A stretch of DNA of 54,160 nt, taken from NCBI RefSeq assembly GCF_023227745.1, contig NZ_JALKBX010000011.1:1-54160 (forward strand), written 5' to 3'. The translations under genes and the position numbers were made by a program. The DNA comes from Natroniella acetigena. Lineage in GTDB: Bacteria > Bacillota > Halanaerobiia > Halobacteroidales > Halobacteroidaceae. Positions within the stretch are counted from its first letter, which is position 1. Every line of letters starts with the position of its first letter. Below are positions 17,698 to 26,712 of the stretch, piece by piece. The notes under the pieces were generated by a model that saw nothing but the letters and a program-made list of their open reading frames with translations, had not been told where the DNA came from and did no database searches.

Positions 17698-17823
17698 AAA
17701 CCTACAATTAATAAAAAGCAATGTTGGTTTTGGTATTGGGCTATCGAAGCCGTCACACCAAAACTTTGATTAATAAAGACATAATGAAGTTTTTGATGTT
17801 AGATCATCGAGGCCGGCACATCA
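17698..17823 (+). repeat. Two tandem 63-nt hairpin units in the leuS leader
   Basis: Unit A spans 17698-17760 and unit B 17761-17823. Each begins AAAC plus an ATTAATAAA-like linker and ends in a hairpin closed by a perfect 8-bp stem: GTTTTGGT/ACCAAAAC in A and TTTGATGT/ACATCAAA in B. The A closing stem extends into the first bases of B. The stems differ by compensating base changes, while the inner strand ATCGARGCCGKCACA is nearly invariant. The tRNA 3' end, unit A and unit B end at 17697, 17760 and 17823, exactly 63 nt apart. The function is unknown; they sit where T-box stems II and III are expected. Confidence 0.7.
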
Positions 17824-18085
17824 AATCTTTGAAGAATAAAACTTTGCCTAGAAATATAAAGTTAGGTTCTTGAAGTTATCATGCTACTCTTCATATCAAC
17901 TTAGGGTGGTACCGTGAGAAACTCTCGCCCCTATTAAAGATCTTTCTTTATTGGGGGTGAGGGTTTTTTTGTAATTTATAAATAATTCAGTTTTCCCTTG
18001 CTTTAGGATGTAAAAGAATATAAATTATTTTTTTGGGAACAACTAGTTAAATGTTGTAAATCAATTGAATTGAAGGAGGATGAAG

Positions 18086-20560
18086 ATGAAAGAAGAGTAC
18101 AATTTTAAGGAAGTAGAATCACAATGGCAGCAGTATTGGGAAGAGAATCAGAGCTATAAAAGCAAGTTGGACAAGCATAAAGATGAATATTATGTGTTAG
18201 AAATGTTTCCTTATCCATCAGGAAATCTACATATGGGACATGTTAGAAATTATTCATTAGGTGATGTATTTGCTCGGTTTAGAAAGATGGAAGGATATAA
18301 TGTTTTGCATCCAATGGGCTGGGATGCTTTTGGACTTCCGGCTGAAAATGCAGCAATTGAGCGGGATATTCACCCTAATGATTGGACTTGGGATAATATT
18401 GAGAATATGAAAGAACAGTTTAAGATGTTAGGACTCAGTTATGATTGGGAGCGGGAGGTAGCTACTTGTCATCCTGATTATTATCGCTGGACACAGTGGT
18501 TATTCTTACAGCTTTATAAGGAAGGGTTAGCCTATAAAGAAAAATCGGTTGTTAATTGGTGTCCAAGCTGTCAGACAGTATTGGCCAATGAACAGGTGAT
18601 TGATGAAGAGTGTGAGCGTTGTGATAGTCAAGTTATTGATAAGGAATTAGAACAATGGTTTTTTAAGATTACTGACTATGCTGAGCAATTATTGGATGAA
18701 CATCATTTATTAGAAAATTGGCCGCAGCGGGTTAAGACGATGCAGCAGAATTGGATTGGACGTAGTGAAGGGGGAGTAATTAAATTTGCAATTAAAGATA
18801 GTACAGAAGTTTTAGAGGTCTTTACTACTCGTCCTGATACAATTTATGGTGCAACCTATATGGTGTTGGCCCCTGAACACCCTTTGGTTGAAGAGTTAGT
18901 AACAGGAACCGAGCAGGAAGAAGAAGTTAAGGAATTTATTGCTCAGATTAAAGAGCAAGATGAAGAGGAGAGAACGAGTTCTGATAGTGACAAGATTGGG
19001 ATTGATACAGGGATTAAAGCAATTAATCCTGTAACTGAAGAAGAAGTTCCAGTAATGATTGCTAATTATGTTTTAATGGATTATGGAACTGGTGCTATTA
19101 TGGCGGTACCTGCCCATGATCAACGTGATTTTGAATTTGCTAAGAAGTATCAACTGCCAATTAGGGTCGTTATTGAACCAGAAGATGAGGAATTGACAGC
19201 TAAACAATTAGAAGAAGCATATACAGAGGATGGAGTAGTTGTCAATTCAGAAATTTTAAATGGTCTGTCAGTAGATGAAGCTTTCGATAAGATTATTGCT
19301 TATCTGGAGGAACATGATCTAGGGCGGAAGGATGTTAATTATAGGTTGCGAGATTGGTTGATCTCTAGGCAAAGATACTGGGGGACACCAATTCCGATTA
19401 TTTATTGTGATGACTGTGGTGTTGTAGCAGTGCCTGAATCTGATCTACCTGTTGAATTGCCAACTGATGTTGAATTTACAGGGACGGGCCAATCCCCATT
19501 AGCTAAAGCGGATGATTTTGTAAAGACGAGTTGTCCTGAATGTGGACAAGAAGCTACTAGAGAAGTAGATACAATGGATACATTTGTTGATTCATCATGG
19601 TATTATTTAAGATATACCAGCCCAGATTTTACAGAGTCAGCATTTGATAGCGAAAGAGCAAATTATTGGATGAATGTTGACCAGTATATAGGTGGAATTG
19701 AACATGCTATTTTACATTTGCTTTATTCAAGATTTTTTATGAAGTTTTTAAATGATCAAGGACATGTTGATTATAAGGAGCCTTTTGATGATCTATTAAC
19801 TCAGGGAATGGTGTTACTTGATGGAGCTAAGATGTCCAAGTCAAAAGGGAATATTGTTGATCCTTTAGAGATTTTAGATAATTATGGTGCTGATGTAGCT
19901 CGTTTATTTATCTTATTTGCTGCCCCTCCAGAAAGGGATTTAGATTGGAGTGATGAAGGAGTTGAGGGAGCAGAAAGGTTCTTGAATCGTGTTTGGAGAT
20001 TGGTTGCTCAAAATATTGACCAGCTTAAAGATGTAGCTGGAGAGTTTGAAATAACAACACAAGCTGATAAAGAATTACATCGCCAATTACATGTTACGAT
20101 CAAGGATGTAACAGTCGATGTTGGAGAAAGAAAGCAGTTAAATACAGCTATCAGTGCAATTATGGAGCTGGTAAATAGTGCTTATAAATACTTAAATGAC
20201 TCTCAAGAGCTTAATTATCAGTTGTTAAGAGCTGTTGTAAAGAATATTATCTTAGTTTTAGCCCCATTTGCCCCTCATATGACAGAAGAGTTATGGTCTC
20301 AATTAGGGTTTGCAGAGAGTGTTCATCAGCAAAGTTGGCCCGAGTATGATGAAGAGGCAATTAAGAAGGATGAGATCACAATTGTAATTCAGGTTAATGG
20401 TAAGGTAAGGGATAAGGTAGAAGTAGCTGCTGATATTAAGGAAGATAAGTTAAAAGAAATTGTCAAGCAACAGGACAATGTGCAGCGATATTTAGAAGGA
20501 AAAGAGATTGTTAAAGAGATTGTTGTGCCACAGAAGTTGGTTAACTTGGTGGTGAAGTAA
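18086..20560 (+). CDS. leuS: Leucyl-tRNA synthetase
   Basis: Class I aminoacyl-tRNA synthetase of 824 aa. It has the HIGH box as [13 protein letters not shown], the KMSKS box as AKMSKSKGN, and an editing (CP1) domain with [12 protein letters not shown] and [15 protein letters not shown]. Zinc-type Cys pairs are present (CPSC/CERC). Residues are rich in Glu and Asp, as in many halophile proteins. ATG 18086 is preferred over 18080 because GGAGG at 18075-18079 abuts the latter. It is controlled by the upstream T-box leader. Confidence 0.98.
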   Translation: MKEEYNFKEVESQWQQYWEENQSYKSKLDKHKDEYYVLEMFPYPSGNLHMGHVRNYSLGDVFARFRKMEGYNVLHPMGWDAFGLPAENAAIERDIHPNDWTWDNIENMKEQFKMLGLSYDWEREVATCHPDYYRWTQWLFLQLYKEGLAYKEKSVVNWCPSCQTVLANEQVIDEECERCDSQVIDKELEQWFFKITDYAEQLLDEHHLLENWPQRVKTMQQNWIGRSEGGVIKFAIKDSTEVLEVFTTRPDTIYGATYMVLAPEHPLVEELVTGTEQEEEVKEFIAQIKEQDEEERTSSDSDKIGIDTGIKAINPVTEEEVPVMIANYVLMDYGTGAIMAVPAHDQRDFEFAKKYQLPIRVVIEPEDEELTAKQLEEAYTEDGVVVNSEILNGLSVDEAFDKIIAYLEEHDLGRKDVNYRLRDWLISRQRYWGTPIPIIYCDDCGVVAVPESDLPVELPTDVEFTGTGQSPLAKADDFVKTSCPECGQEATREVDTMDTFVDSSWYYLRYTSPDFTESAFDSERANYWMNVDQYIGGIEHAILHLLYSRFFMKFLNDQGHVDYKEPFDDLLTQGMVLLDGAKMSKSKGNIVDPLEILDNYGADVARLFILFAAPPERDLDWSDEGVEGAERFLNRVWRLVAQNIDQLKDVAGEFEITTQADKELHRQLHVTIKDVTVDVGERKQLNTAISAIMELVNSAYKYLNDSQELNYQLLRAVVKNIILVLAPFAPHMTEELWSQLGFAESVHQQSWPEYDEEAIKKDEITIVIQVNGKVRDKVEVAADIKEDKLKEIVKQQDNVQRYLEGKEIVKEIVVPQKLVNLVVK

Positions 20561-20574
20561 ATAATTATGAGCGG

Positions 20575-20607
20575 CCATGTGCTTTTTATAAGTGCATGGT
20601 CTTTTTA
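20575..20607 (+). terminator. Rho-independent terminator after leuS
   Basis: The 8-bp stem CCATGTGC/GTGCATGG (two wobble pairs) is followed by TCTTTTT, 14 bp after the stop. Confidence 0.75.
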
Positions 20608-20620
20608 ATTTGAAGCTTTA

Positions 20621-20832
20621 TTACAATATTGTGGCACTTTTAGTGCCACAATATAGTTTACAGTTAACAGTGTACAGTGTACAGTTATAAGATCAAGACT
20701 TTAAGAACTTAAGTACCCTAAAAGCTTTATTTTTAGAAGATTAGAGTGATTTTGAATTTGGGGTTTTAACTGTCAACTGTAAACCGTAAACTGTACACTG
20801 ATATAAAGTGGCAAAGTGCCACTTTATATCAA
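20621..20832 (+). repeat. Dispersed nested-palindrome element, copy 5
   Basis: Left cap GTGGCAC-TTTTA-GTGCCAC, arm GTTTACAGTTAACAGTGTAC, centre with AAGATCAAGACTTT and GTGATTTTGAATTTGGGG, right arm AACTGTCAACTGTAAACCGT, right cap AAAGTGGCA/TGCCACTTT. It is nearly identical to copy 4, including the flank GAAGCTTTATTACAA on its left. It lies in the leuS-comEA gap after a terminator; 20833-20919 holds only AT-rich DNA and the comEA ribosome binding site. Confidence 0.9.
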
Positions 20833-20919
20833 TTGAGTTGACGCATATGATATTTGAATGTAGCTCAAAATTGTATAAATAATTAATAACAGGAAAAAAT
20901 ATCAATGAGGTGAGGTTTA

Positions 20920-21522
20920 ATGAGATTAAAAAAGGATGATTTAGTCTTAATTGGATTACTCATTATTTTTATGGTAGTTTCTGTAATCTTAATTGTTAGA
21001 AATAATCAATTTAATTTTCAGGAAGCTGTTGAAATTAATTCTAGTACAGAAAGAGAAATTAAGATTGAAGAAGAGGAAGAATTATTAAAGCAGCAAGAGG
21101 AACAAGAGAAGATATTTGTTCATTTAGGGGGAGCAGTTGTTGAACCAGGAGTTTATGAAATTGAAGCAGGAGCAAGATTGTATCAAGTTATCGAAGAGGC
21201 AGGCGGGCCAACTGCTGAAGCTGACTTGAATGCAATCAATCTTGTAGATCAGTTAAGAGATGGAACTAGAGTAATGATTCCAACCCAAGGTAGTACTAGT
21301 GGTAATGGAGCAGAAGTTAATAATGCTAATAGTAAGGTCAATATTAATACTGCTAATCAGAAAGAGTTAGAAACCTTACAAGGAGTTGGCCCTGCTTTGG
21401 CTGAGCAGATTATGGAGTATCGACGTCAAAATGGGGGTTTTAGCGAATTGGCTGAATTAAAGCAGGTATCTGGAATTGGGAGTAAGACTTTTGATAACTT
21501 AAAGAGTCAGATTACATATTAA
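20920..21522 (+). CDS. comEA: ComEA-family DNA-binding competence protein
   Basis: Membrane-anchored DNA receptor of 200 aa. A hydrophobic helix at about residues 8-27 is followed by a charged linker, an SLBB domain (VHLGGAVVEPGVYEIEAG, about 66-125) and a C-terminal helix-hairpin-helix pair (NINTANQKELETLQGVGPAL, then LKQVSGIGSKTFDNL). This is the standard Gram-positive arrangement. With comEC directly downstream it indicates a DNA-uptake channel, although natural competence is not proven by these two genes. Confidence 0.95.
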   Translation: MRLKKDDLVLIGLLIIFMVVSVILIVRNNQFNFQEAVEINSSTEREIKIEEEEELLKQQEEQEKIFVHLGGAVVEPGVYEIEAGARLYQVIEEAGGPTAEADLNAINLVDQLRDGTRVMIPTQGSTSGNGAEVNNANSKVNINTANQKELETLQGVGPALAEQIMEYRRQNGGFSELAELKQVSGIGSKTFDNLKSQITY

Positions 21523-21562
21523 GAGTAAAGTAAAGCGCCCTTTAGTTGGAATCTGTAGTGCC

Positions 21563-23851
21563 TTGATTAGTGGATTGGTTTGTGCTTATTATGTGGGGAC
21601 CAATTCTGAGATATTATTGCTAAGTAAAATTTTAGTTGTTTTTTTATTTTTTATCTTTGTTATTTTAGCTCATCGGCGTTCTGTTAAGTTAAAGATTATT
21701 GGTTGGCTATTAATTTTTTTAATGGGGATAATTTATTTAGGAAGTATTGAGTTGGCTTGGCAGGATGAGGCTTTAGAAGAGGTAGTAGGAGAAAGAGTAG
21801 AGATTGAAGGACGAATTGTAGAAGTAGAAGAGACCTATCAAGGAATGAGGTATCTTTTAACCGATTTGCAGGTAGCTGAGTTTGATTTAACTAGTCAGCA
21901 AAAAGTCTTACTCTTTGATTGGACTGCTGCTGAAGAGCAATTGAATTACGGGGATCTAGTTAAGGTTAATACTGAATTGGAGTTGGCCCCTCGCAAGAGA
22001 AATCCTGGTGGTTTTTCTTATCAAAATTATCTTAAAAGAAATGGAATTTATGCTTTAGGTCATATTAACTCTAGTTCTCAAGTGAAGCGGATTGGAAGAA
22101 GAGCAAATTTCTTTTTAGAACAAGTCTTTAATTTAAGAGTAAAAATTACTCAATTGTTGGATAGTCATTTTTCTAACCCCAATAATTATATTTTACAAGC
22201 GTTGTTATTAGGAAATAAGTCTTTATTGCCACCGGAGGTTGAGAATGATTTTAGGGAAGTAGGATTAAGCCATTTATTGGTCATTTCTGGGTTTCATATT
22301 GGATTACTCAGTTATATAATTTATTTTATCTGTCAAAAATTGAAATTATCTGAAAAGATTACTTTGATTTTAAATCTTCTAGTATTAGGTAGTTATTTAT
22401 TACTTACCGGTTGGCAATTACCAGCTTTGCGTGCTGTTATCTTGATTAGTTTAGTTTTATGGGGTAAACTCCTGAATCGCAAGATAGATATCTATAATTT
22501 ATTGGCGGGAGTAGCATTAATTATCTTATTAATCAATCCTTGGAGTCTATTTACAGTCAGTTTTCAACTATCTTTTGGGGCAGTAATAGCTATCAGTTAT
22601 TTGACTCCTCTTATCAGTTCTAAGCTTCCCTTCTTTTTAAAGGTTAACAATTTGTTAGCAGCATCTATAGCGGCTCAGATTGGTTTATTACCTATTTTGG
22701 TTTATTATTTCAATCAAATTTCGGTAATAAGTGTATTAGCAAACCTATTATTAACGCCATTGATTACAAGTATACTGTGGCTTGGTCTCTTTTTTTTAGT
22801 GGTAGTAGTTATTTGGAGTACTGGAGGAATTATAGTAGCTAGTCTTATTGAGGTTTTATTGGATTTGAGTCAGATTTTAGTTGGGTTGTTAGTTGATAAT
22901 TTATGGACGACAGTTTCAATTGGCAGACCTGCTTTAATTACAGTTGTTATTTATTATTTCTTGATCTATTATCTAGCTAAGTGCTTAAAATCAACTTCAT
23001 TCTCTATTGAACGATTTGGAAATAAAAGAAAGTTAATTGTCAGTCTGAGTTTGATCTTGATTTTGCTCTTTCAATTTGGTTTTAATAATCATCAACAGCT
23101 TAAGATTATTTTTTTTGATGTTGGGCAAGGGGATGCCATTTATTTAAGCTTACCGACTGGTAAGAGGATATTGGTCGATGCAGGAGAGGAAGGAATAGAA
23201 ATAAAAAACTATTTGAGAAGTAGAGGAATTAGGAGCTTAGATTTGATCTTGATCTCTCATTTTCATTGGGATCATGCTGGTGGAGTAAAACCATTAATTA
23301 AAAATTTTGCTATCGATCAAGTCTTTTATCCTCCTAATATTCAAAAGAATGAATTAGAGATTAGAGTCAGAGAAAAGTTAGAACGAAATAAGATTAAACA
23401 TGCCCAATTAGTTGCGGGTGATGAGATTAGAGCGTTGCCTTTAGAAGTTGAGGTTTTAGGGCCAACCTTTCCGTTGCTAGAAGAGAGTGAAGCAAATAAT
23501 AATTCTTTGGTCTTAAAGGCGATCTATAATCAATTCGAGCTATTATTGACTGGAGATATAGAAAAGGAAGCTGAAAGAAGGTTAGTCAAGCAAGGTGCTG
23601 ATTTGGAAAGTCTTGTATTGAAGGTAGCTCATCATGGGAGTATCAGCTCTAGTATCGAAGAGTTTATTGAACAGGTCAAGCCTGAACTAGCAGTTATTCA
23701 GGTTGGAGATAATAATTATGGTCATCCCCATCCAACAGTAATTGAGCGATTTGAAGAAAGAGGAACTAAAGTACTAAGAAATGATCAAGATGGAGCGATT
23801 ATTATTAAAACAGATGGTCAACGCTATAACTATCAAACTTTTTTAGATTGA
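21563..23851 (+). CDS. comEC: ComEC/Rec2-family DNA internalisation channel
   Basis: Polytopic DNA transport protein of about 762 aa. It has N-terminal membrane helices with a DUF4131 OB-like region, a central competence domain (LVISGFHIGLLSYI onward) and a C-terminal metallo-beta-lactamase domain with HFHWDH and AHHGS. TTG 21563 is the first canonical start codon and has no good ribosome binding site. The frame is open further upstream and encodes KRPLVGICSA, which resembles the usual family N-terminus, so translation may begin earlier, possibly at ATT 21518. A perfect palindromic terminator follows. Confidence 0.93.
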   Translation: MISGLVCAYYVGTNSEILLLSKILVVFLFFIFVILAHRRSVKLKIIGWLLIFLMGIIYLGSIELAWQDEALEEVVGERVEIEGRIVEVEETYQGMRYLLTDLQVAEFDLTSQQKVLLFDWTAAEEQLNYGDLVKVNTELELAPRKRNPGGFSYQNYLKRNGIYALGHINSSSQVKRIGRRANFFLEQVFNLRVKITQLLDSHFSNPNNYILQALLLGNKSLLPPEVENDFREVGLSHLLVISGFHIGLLSYIIYFICQKLKLSEKITLILNLLVLGSYLLLTGWQLPALRAVILISLVLWGKLLNRKIDIYNLLAGVALIILLINPWSLFTVSFQLSFGAVIAISYLTPLISSKLPFFLKVNNLLAASIAAQIGLLPILVYYFNQISVISVLANLLLTPLITSILWLGLFFLVVVVIWSTGGIIVASLIEVLLDLSQILVGLLVDNLWTTVSIGRPALITVVIYYFLIYYLAKCLKSTSFSIERFGNKRKLIVSLSLILILLFQFGFNNHQQLKIIFFDVGQGDAIYLSLPTGKRILVDAGEEGIEIKNYLRSRGIRSLDLILISHFHWDHAGGVKPLIKNFAIDQVFYPPNIQKNELEIRVREKLERNKIKHAQLVAGDEIRALPLEVEVLGPTFPLLEESEANNNSLVLKAIYNQFELLLTGDIEKEAERRLVKQGADLESLVLKVAHHGSISSSIEEFIEQVKPELAVIQVGDNNYGHPHPTVIERFEERGTKVLRNDQDGAIIIKTDGQRYNYQTFLD

Positions 23852-23854
23852 ATC

Positions 23855-23886
23855 AATTAAACCCTGTCTATAGACAGGGTTTAATT
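23855..23886. terminator. Bidirectional terminator between comEC and the CAP gene
   Basis: A perfect 32-bp palindrome (AATTAAACCCTGTCTA and its complement) lies between convergent genes, with T-rich DNA on the right side and A-rich DNA on the left. Confidence 0.85.
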
Positions 23887-23930
23887 CTTTTAAGGTTTTA
23901 CTTAAACTTATCCTTAGACTTAAGCTCAAT

Positions 23931-24668
23931 TTATGGTCTAATAAACATCTGCGTCCAATAGGTTTCTCCATCTCCATTTTGAGCATAGCCAACACCGATA
24001 TCGGTAAATTCCTGACTTAAAATATTTCTTCTGTGACCTGGTGAATCCATCCAACTTCTAACGACTTGTGCAGGACTTCTTTGACCCTTTGCAATATTTT
24101 CTCCTGCTGCTCTAAATTCAACATTATATTGTTCTAACATATCAAAAGGGGAGCCATAAGTTGGAGATTGATGGCTAAAATAATTATTATCCCTCATATC
24201 TTCAGATTTTCTACGGGCTACCTGTGATACTTGTTGGTTATGCTGATAAGGCTCTAGTCCCTTTCTTTCTCTTTCAACATTAACTAATTCCACCACTTCT
24301 GCTTCATAAGCAGCAATATTACCATCTTCTACTGGTGGTTCTCTTTCGGTTGGTTCTTCTTCGACTTCTTCTTCAGGTGGTAGCACTTCTTCTTCAGTTA
24401 CTGCTTCATCTTCAGTATCTTCAGCGTCTGGTGGGAGGTAGACTCTATTGCCAGGATGAACTAGATCGGGATCTTCAAAATGATCATTTTCTCGTAATAA
24501 ACTCCTAAAATTAGTTCGATGTCTTCTTGAAATTTGCCATAAACTATCTCCTCGTTGGACGATACATAACTTTTGCCCTTCATGCTCCTGTCTTGCAGTC
24601 GCAAATTCTAAATTAAAAGAAAGTAAGCCAAATAAAATCAGACTGAAAACAATAAGCTTTTTTTTCAT
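23931..24668 (-). CDS. Secreted LysM and CAP-domain protein
   Basis: A 245-aa exported protein. The signal peptide (residues 1-25) is followed by a LysM domain at about 33-78 (CIVQRGDSLWQISRRHRTNF), a Glu/Pro-rich linker (EEEVLPPEEEVEEEP) and a CAP/SCP domain from about 118 (VELVNVERERKGLEP, SHQSPTYGSPFDML, AGENIAKGQ, GHRRNILSQEFTDIGVGYA). Similar LysM-CAP proteins in Firmicutes include the spore-coat-associated YkwD-like group. A location beside the SASP genes is consistent with a spore or envelope role, which is inference. Confidence 0.9.
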   Translation of the reverse strand: MKKKLIVFSLILFGLLSFNLEFATARQEHEGQKLCIVQRGDSLWQISRRHRTNFRSLLRENDHFEDPDLVHPGNRVYLPPDAEDTEDEAVTEEEVLPPEEEVEEEPTEREPPVEDGNIAAYEAEVVELVNVERERKGLEPYQHNQQVSQVARRKSEDMRDNNYFSHQSPTYGSPFDMLEQYNVEFRAAGENIAKGQRSPAQVVRSWMDSPGHRRNILSQEFTDIGVGYAQNGDGETYWTQMFIRP

Positions 24669-24686
24669 TTATTAGCCTCCTGAATT

Positions 24687-24720
24687 ATAATAAGCGGTGC
24701 TTTAAAGCACCGCTTATTAT
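24687..24720. terminator. Palindrome between SASP 1 and the CAP gene
   Basis: A perfect 34-bp palindrome centred on TTTAAA with GC-rich core GCGGTGC/GCACCGC. On the minus strand it is followed by ATTATAATTC, so its T-run is weak; on the plus strand ATTTTTTTTA follows. It probably ends the SASP transcript before the CAP gene. Confidence 0.65.
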
Positions 24721-24739
24721 ATTTTTTTTAGTTGTTAAA

Positions 24740-25093
24740 TTATCCTTGTGGTTCGAATTTACCAGCTTTTTGACTTAGGTTATAATTGTTTTGATTCTGT
24801 CCATTAGTAGCTTGAGCTCCATTTGTTGCAGTAGCTCCATTTTGATTAGTAGTAGCTTGTGCTTGTGGAGCACTTCCATTACCATTAGCCAATTGATTTT
24901 CATATTGTTCAACCATCTGTTTAACCATCTGTCCCCCAACAGATCCACACTCACGAGAAGTGATATTACCCCAATAGCCAGATTTATACTCATCAGAAAC
25001 ATTCAACTCTTGTGCAGCCTCTAATTTAAACTTATCAAGTGCTTGTCTAGCCATTGGATTAACTAATCGATTGCTATTGTTACGAATACTCAT
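24740..25093 (-). CDS. Alpha/beta-type small acid-soluble spore protein with long tail (SASP 1)
   Basis: DNA-protecting spore protein of 117 aa. The core (about residues 10-72) has the family blocks KLEAAQELNV, GYWGNITSRECGSVGG and MVKQMVEQYE. Unlike the usual 60-75 aa members, it continues with about 45 residues rich in Asn, Gln, Ala and Gly, ending KAGKFEPQG. AAGGAG lies just upstream of the start. It is almost identical in its core to the neighbouring SASP 2 gene, pointing to a recent tandem duplication. The GPR protease gene lies about 1.6 kb away. Confidence 0.93.
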   Translation of the reverse strand: MSIRNNSNRLVNPMARQALDKFKLEAAQELNVSDEYKSGYWGNITSRECGSVGGQMVKQMVEQYENQLANGNGSAPQAQATTNQNGATATNGAQATNGQNQNNYNLSQKAGKFEPQG

Positions 25094-25126
25094 TTATTTC
25101 ATCTCCTTTTATAATTATTAGTTTAA

Positions 25127-25408
25127 TTATTGATTATTATTTTGATTCTGTCCATCAGTAGCTTGAGTTGTATTTGTAGCTTGTGGAGCTCCATTACCAT
25201 TAGCCAATTGATTTTCATATTGCTCAACCATTTCCTTAACCATATGCCCACCAACAGATCCACACTCACGAGAAGTGATATTACCCCAATAGCCAGATTT
25301 ATACTCATCAGAAACATTTAACTCTTGTGCAGCCTCTAATTTGAACTTGTCAAGTGCTTGTTTAGCCATAGGATTAACTAATCTATTATTATTGTTGCGA
25401 ATGCTCAT
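25127..25408 (-). CDS. Alpha/beta-type small acid-soluble spore protein (SASP 2)
   Basis: A 93-aa paralogue of SASP 1 with the same core (KLEAAQELNV, GYWGNITSRECGSVGG, MVKEMVEQYE) and a shorter Asn/Gln/Thr-rich tail of about 20 residues. ATG 25408 is chosen; an in-frame GTG nine bases upstream lies within the AAGGAGGTGA ribosome binding site. The pair is presumably expressed in the forespore, but I could not identify a sigma-G promoter with confidence. The 280 bp to its right hold only AT-rich DNA and the rpsT terminator. Confidence 0.94.
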   Translation of the reverse strand: MSIRNNNNRLVNPMAKQALDKFKLEAAQELNVSDEYKSGYWGNITSRECGSVGGHMVKEMVEQYENQLANGNGAPQATNTTQATDGQNQNNNQ

Positions 25409-25639
25409 CTCTTTCACCTCCTTATTTATCTTGTACTTCTAGTTTGTTGCGTTAGGATTTAATTCATACTAGAAACTTTTAGAATGATTATTAAAGTCTG
25501 AGATTAATGAAATTAAAGCTAATTAATTTAAAATTTTAGAAAAAAGTTTATTTTAATCTTAATCTGATTGTTTAATATTTTTGATTTTATAATATAATGG
25601 TTTAGTTTTTACTTAAACTTAGACTTAGCCTTAGTATTT

Positions 25640-25683
25640 AAAATAAGAAAAGAGGTGCCATCTGATATCAGATAACACCTCTT
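25640..25683 (-). terminator. Rho-independent terminator of rpsT
   Basis: On the minus strand the stem AAGAGGTG/CACCTCTT encloses an inner ATCTGATATCAGAT palindrome and is followed by TTCTTATTTT. Confidence 0.85.
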
Positions 25684-25695
25684 AATTAATCTAAC

Positions 25696-25962
25696 TTAGG
25701 CAGTTAATTTATTGAATTTTCTATCTAACTTAGACTTTTTGCGTGCAGCAGTATTTTTATGGAACAGACCTTTATTAGTAAATTTATCAATAGTCTTTTT
25801 AGCTTCTTTCAGTTTCTCTTCAGCCAATTCTACATTACCAGCTGTTACTGCTTCTTCAAATTCTTTAATATCAATTTTAACTTTTTCTTTTCGCTGACGG
25901 TTACGCTTAGTCTTTTTTTCAGTAACTCTAACTCTCTTCTTTGCAGATTTAGAAGTTGGCAT
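25696..25962 (-). CDS. rpsT: 30S ribosomal protein S20
   Basis: Primary 16S-binding ribosomal protein of 88 aa. It starts MPTSKSAKKRVRV, continues with the basic KKTKRNRQRKEKVK helix and ends with the GLFHKNTAARKKSKL signature. The start is set by AAGGAGGTGA; an in-frame GTG nine bases upstream lies inside that site. It is monocistronic with its own promoter and terminator, and lies divergent to the gpr region. Confidence 0.97.
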   Translation of the reverse strand: MPTSKSAKKRVRVTEKKTKRNRQRKEKVKIDIKEFEEAVTAGNVELAEEKLKEAKKTIDKFTNKGLFHKNTAARKKSKLDRKFNKLTA

Positions 25963-26028
25963 TTCGGTCACCTCCTTATTAAACTATGTATATTGATTTA
26001 ATTATCATCCTCTTTGCTAAGCATATAA

Positions 26029-26057
26029 ATTGTATCATACAATTATTTAAAACGCAA
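26029..26057 (-). promoter_or_regulatory. Probable rpsT promoter
   Basis: Read on the minus strand: TTGCGT, 17-bp spacer, TACAAT. This is located 67 bp upstream of the rpsT start codon. Confidence 0.5.
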
Positions 26058-26136
26058 GATTAAGATTAGAATTTAAGAATTTAATTTGTATAATTAAGTT
26101 ATACGCGTTAATTTAAGCAAGTTTTTGGTAATAAAT

Positions 26137-26235
26137 CTTCAGTTTATAGTTGATAATTGAGAGTTGAAGATCAAGTCCATAAATTCGAAGGTTTTGAAGG
26201 TTTTTAACTATCAATTATCAATTGAAGTTAATCTA
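26137..26235. repeat. Diverged palindromic element between rpsT and gpr regions
   Basis: The arms AGTTTATAGTTGATAATTGA and AACTATCAATTATCAATTGA can pair over a centre containing AAGATCAAGTCC. This is the same plan as the dispersed elements, with altered iterons and no cap hairpins. The rest of the 390-bp gap (25963-26352) holds the rpsT promoter, a CGCGTTAATTT stretch near 26105 that resembles the lepA/era promoter block, and the ribosome binding site AAGGAGGAG. Confidence 0.5.
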
Positions 26236-26352
26236 TATATCAATAAAAAATAAGATAATTAGCAAATCATGTATTAAACATCAATTACTGTTAATGAATA
26301 GAGAAAATAAAACTGGTTATGATAACTATAACTAAAAAGGAGGAGATAAAAT

Positions 26353-26688
26353 ATGGTAGGCTGGGTAGGAGCAATTGTTAGATTAATTGTATCTGCTTTT
26401 GTATTATTAGGAATAGGATTTTTGCTGCCAGGAGTAGAAGTAATTGGGTTTACTAATGCCTTAATTGCTGCTGTTGTAATTGCTCTTATAGGATATTTAC
26501 TGGAAAGTGTGTTGGGAGAAGATATATCTCCCCAAGGTCGAGGAATAATTGGATTTATTACAGCTGCTATTGTAATTTATGCTACTCAATATCTAGTAGC
26601 AGGTATGTCAGTGACTGTAATTGGAGCCCTTTTAGCAGCACTAGCAATTGGAATTATCGACGCTTTCGTACCAACTCAATTACGATAA
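26353..26688 (+). CDS. Small membrane protein, phage holin superfamily IV (YvlD-like)
   Basis: A 111-aa integral membrane protein with four hydrophobic helices. They are separated by short polar loops: LPGVEV after the first and ESVLGEDISPQGRG after the second. This is the pattern of Pfam family Phage_holin_4_2 (YvlD). No other phage gene is nearby, so it is most likely a resident envelope protein. The strong AAGGAGGAG ribosome binding site and a 24-bp gap to gpr suggest co-transcription with gpr. Confidence 0.8.
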   Translation: MVGWVGAIVRLIVSAFVLLGIGFLLPGVEVIGFTNALIAAVVIALIGYLLESVLGEDISPQGRGIIGFITAAIVIYATQYLVAGMSVTVIGALLAALAIGIIDAFVPTQLR

Positions 26689-26712
26689 GAAGCTTAAAAA
26701 GGAGTTGATTAA

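Noticed and set aside
17698-17823. Reading the two 63-nt units as decayed tRNA genes
   Set aside because: They end in CACACCA/CACATCA and are in phase with the tRNA end, but no D-arm or anticodon arm can be found and the acceptor pairing is an 8-bp hairpin stem instead. Treated as a separate structured repeat.
24791-25321. ORFs on the plus strand and in alternate minus frames over the SASP genes
   Set aside because: They mirror the strongly biased SASP coding sequence, and the SASP frame matches a known family end to end.
26353-26688. Holin-family annotation as evidence of a prophage
   Set aside because: No other phage gene, integrase or attachment site is nearby. The Phage_holin_4_2/YvlD family is common in bacterial chromosomes.
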